A program made the translations under genes and the position numbers. The notes below the pieces were generated by a model. The model was not told where the DNA came from. It saw nothing but the letters and a program-made list of their open reading frames with translations, and ran no database searches. 5,348 bases of DNA from CAYMTN01 sp964393335 (GTDB lineage: Bacteria > Chloroflexota > Anaerolineae > Aggregatilineales > Aggregatilineaceae): NCBI GenBank assembly GCA_964393335.1, contig CAYMTN010000322.1:1-5348 (forward strand). The letters run 5' to 3'. Positions 4,337-5,348 of the stretch are shown here, in pieces (the stretch's first letter is position 1; every line of letters starts with the position of its first letter).

Positions 4337-5348
4337 ATGGTAGATACTACACACGCAACAACTGAACCAGCAGAAGCGGAGATGGATTTCCTCACCTTGC
4401 TGGAGGAATCCTTCGCAGTAGAACAGCCCATACGCGGTGACATCGTCATGGGCATCATCCAGTCTATCGACAGCATGGGCCTGTTGGTGGACCTCGGCAT
4501 GAAGCGGGATGGCGTCGTCCCGCGCAACGATCTGGAACGGCTGGGCGATATTCCTGAATACGCCATCGGCGACGAGATTCCCGTGATGATCGTGCGCCAC
4601 GAAGACGACGAGGGCAACATGATCGTCTCGGTGGCACAGGCCAAGCAGAATGAAGATTGGCTGCGCGCGGAAGAGATCATGAACGCCGATGACATCTGGA
4701 AGGGCGAAGTGGCGGATGCCAATCGCGGCGGCTTGATCGTGCCGTTTGGCAACCTGCGCGGCTTCATCCCGGCCAGCCACGTCATCGACCTGCCGCGCGG
4801 CCTGAACGAAGACGAGCGTAAAGCGCACCTCAACGCCATGATCGGCCAGCCGATCGCCGTCAAGGTGATCGAGGTCAATCGCCGCCGCCGCCGCCTCGTG
4901 CTCAGTCAACGTGAAGCCCAACGCGAGATCCGCGACGCCCGCAAAGATAAACTGCTCGACGCGCTGCAAGAAGGCGAAACCCGTCGCGGCGTGGTCAGCG
5001 GCCTGCGTGATTTCGGCGCATTTGTCGATCTGGGCGGCGCTGACGGCCTGATCCACATCAGCGAGCTGGCCTGGCACCGCGTCAAACACCCGCGCGAGCT
5101 GTTGAACGTGGGCGACGAGATCGAGGTCTTTGTGCTGCGCCTGGACCAGGAAGGCCGCCGGATTGGGCTGTCGCTCAAACGCTTGCAGCCAAACCCCTGG
5201 ACCCAGGTGGACGAAATATACCACGTCGGCCAGACGGTCGAAGGCACGATCAGCCGCGTGACGCAGTTCGGCGCATTTGTCAGCCTGGAACCGGGCATCG
5301 AAGCGCTGCTGCACGCCAGCCAGATCTCCGATCCGGCTCCCGAAGACC
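4337..5348 (+). CDS. Ribosomal protein S1-like protein, second paralogue (S1-B), cut by window edge
   Basis: 337 codons are present and the frame is open at the right edge. S1 domains are visible at about residues 32-102, 118-192 and 211-283, and a fourth begins at 297. Domain 3 (GLRDFGAFVDLGGADGLIHISELAWHRVKHP) is nearly the same as in S1-A, and the whole protein aligns with it: MDFLTLLEESF matches FMEMLEASF, and GFIPASHV matches GFIPSSHM. A run of five Arg (residues 182-186) closes domain 2. S1-A and S1-B are clearly paralogues, but many differences in domains 1 and 2 argue against a recent duplication. The start is fixed by an in-frame TAG at 4328-4330, only two codons before the ATG. No good Shine-Dalgarno site is seen: GGGGGG ends 14 nt upstream and AGAGA is too close. 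Whether it has an acidic tail cannot be seen. It may be the main ribosomal S1 or an accessory RNA-binding protein. Confidence 0.88.
   Translation, partial: MVDTTHATTEPAEAEMDFLTLLEESFAVEQPIRGDIVMGIIQSIDSMGLLVDLGMKRDGVVPRNDLERLGDIPEYAIGDEIPVMIVRHEDDEGNMIVSVAQAKQNEDWLRAEEIMNADDIWKGEVADANRGGLIVPFGNLRGFIPASHVIDLPRGLNEDERKAHLNAMIGQPIAVKVIEVNRRRRRLVLSQREAQREIRDARKDKLLDALQEGETRRGVVSGLRDFGAFVDLGGADGLIHISELAWHRVKHPRELLNVGDEIEVFVLRLDQEGRRIGLSLKRLQPNPWTQVDEIYHVGQTVEGTISRVTQFGAFVSLEPGIEALLHASQISDPAPED

Noticed and set aside
4130..5314. 394-codon open frame on the minus strand opposite S1-B
   Set aside because: It is the same kind of antisense shadow. The plus strand encodes clear S1 domains through the whole stretch.

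Overview
The window looks like a GC-rich bacterial chromosome, most likely from the Chloroflexota (Anaerolineae-like). That placement is inferred from the style of the proteins: a long-N-terminus FtsX-type permease, S1 proteins with four S1 domains, and a secreted protein with a Pro-rich linker after its signal peptide. No rRNA or other marker gene confirms it. A run of exactly 100 N at 2761-2860 shows that this is a draft scaffold.

Layout: (i) 1-613, minus strand, the N-terminal 204 codons of an FtsX/MacB-like ABC transporter permease that runs off the left edge. (ii) 614-1082, a divergent intergenic region with a good promoter for the rightward gene, a weaker candidate for the leftward gene, and a structured leader. 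(iii) 1083-2971, plus strand, a ribosomal protein S1 homologue (S1-A) with four S1 domains and a very acidic repetitive tail interrupted by the N gap. (iv) 2972-3179, a convergent intergenic region with two intrinsic terminators for S1-A and a separate perfect 15-bp hairpin. (v) 3180-3884, minus strand, an exported protein of unknown function with a clear signal peptide, Shine-Dalgarno sequence and promoter. (vi) 3885-4336, a second divergent region with a perfect-consensus sigma70 promoter and a leader of about 240 nt that contains an intrinsic terminator. (vii) 4337-5348, plus strand, a second S1 paralogue (S1-B), cut by the right edge in its fourth S1 domain.

The central theme is two S1 paralogues in the same orientation, about 1.4 kb apart. 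Each has a strong housekeeping-type promoter and a long, foldable 5' leader. In S1-A the Shine-Dalgarno sequence can be paired with an upstream CCACCT. In S1-B a terminator lies between promoter and start codon, with competing pairings on both sides. E. coli S1 is known to control its own translation through its mRNA leader, so separate leader control of the two copies is a reasonable hypothesis here, but it is not shown by the sequence. The permease and the exported protein have no evident functional link to the S1 genes.

The N gap needs care. The 55 bases just before it are identical to the 55 bases just after it, and joining the two copies keeps the S1-A reading frame. The gap may therefore be an assembly overlap with no missing sequence, or a collapsed repeat.
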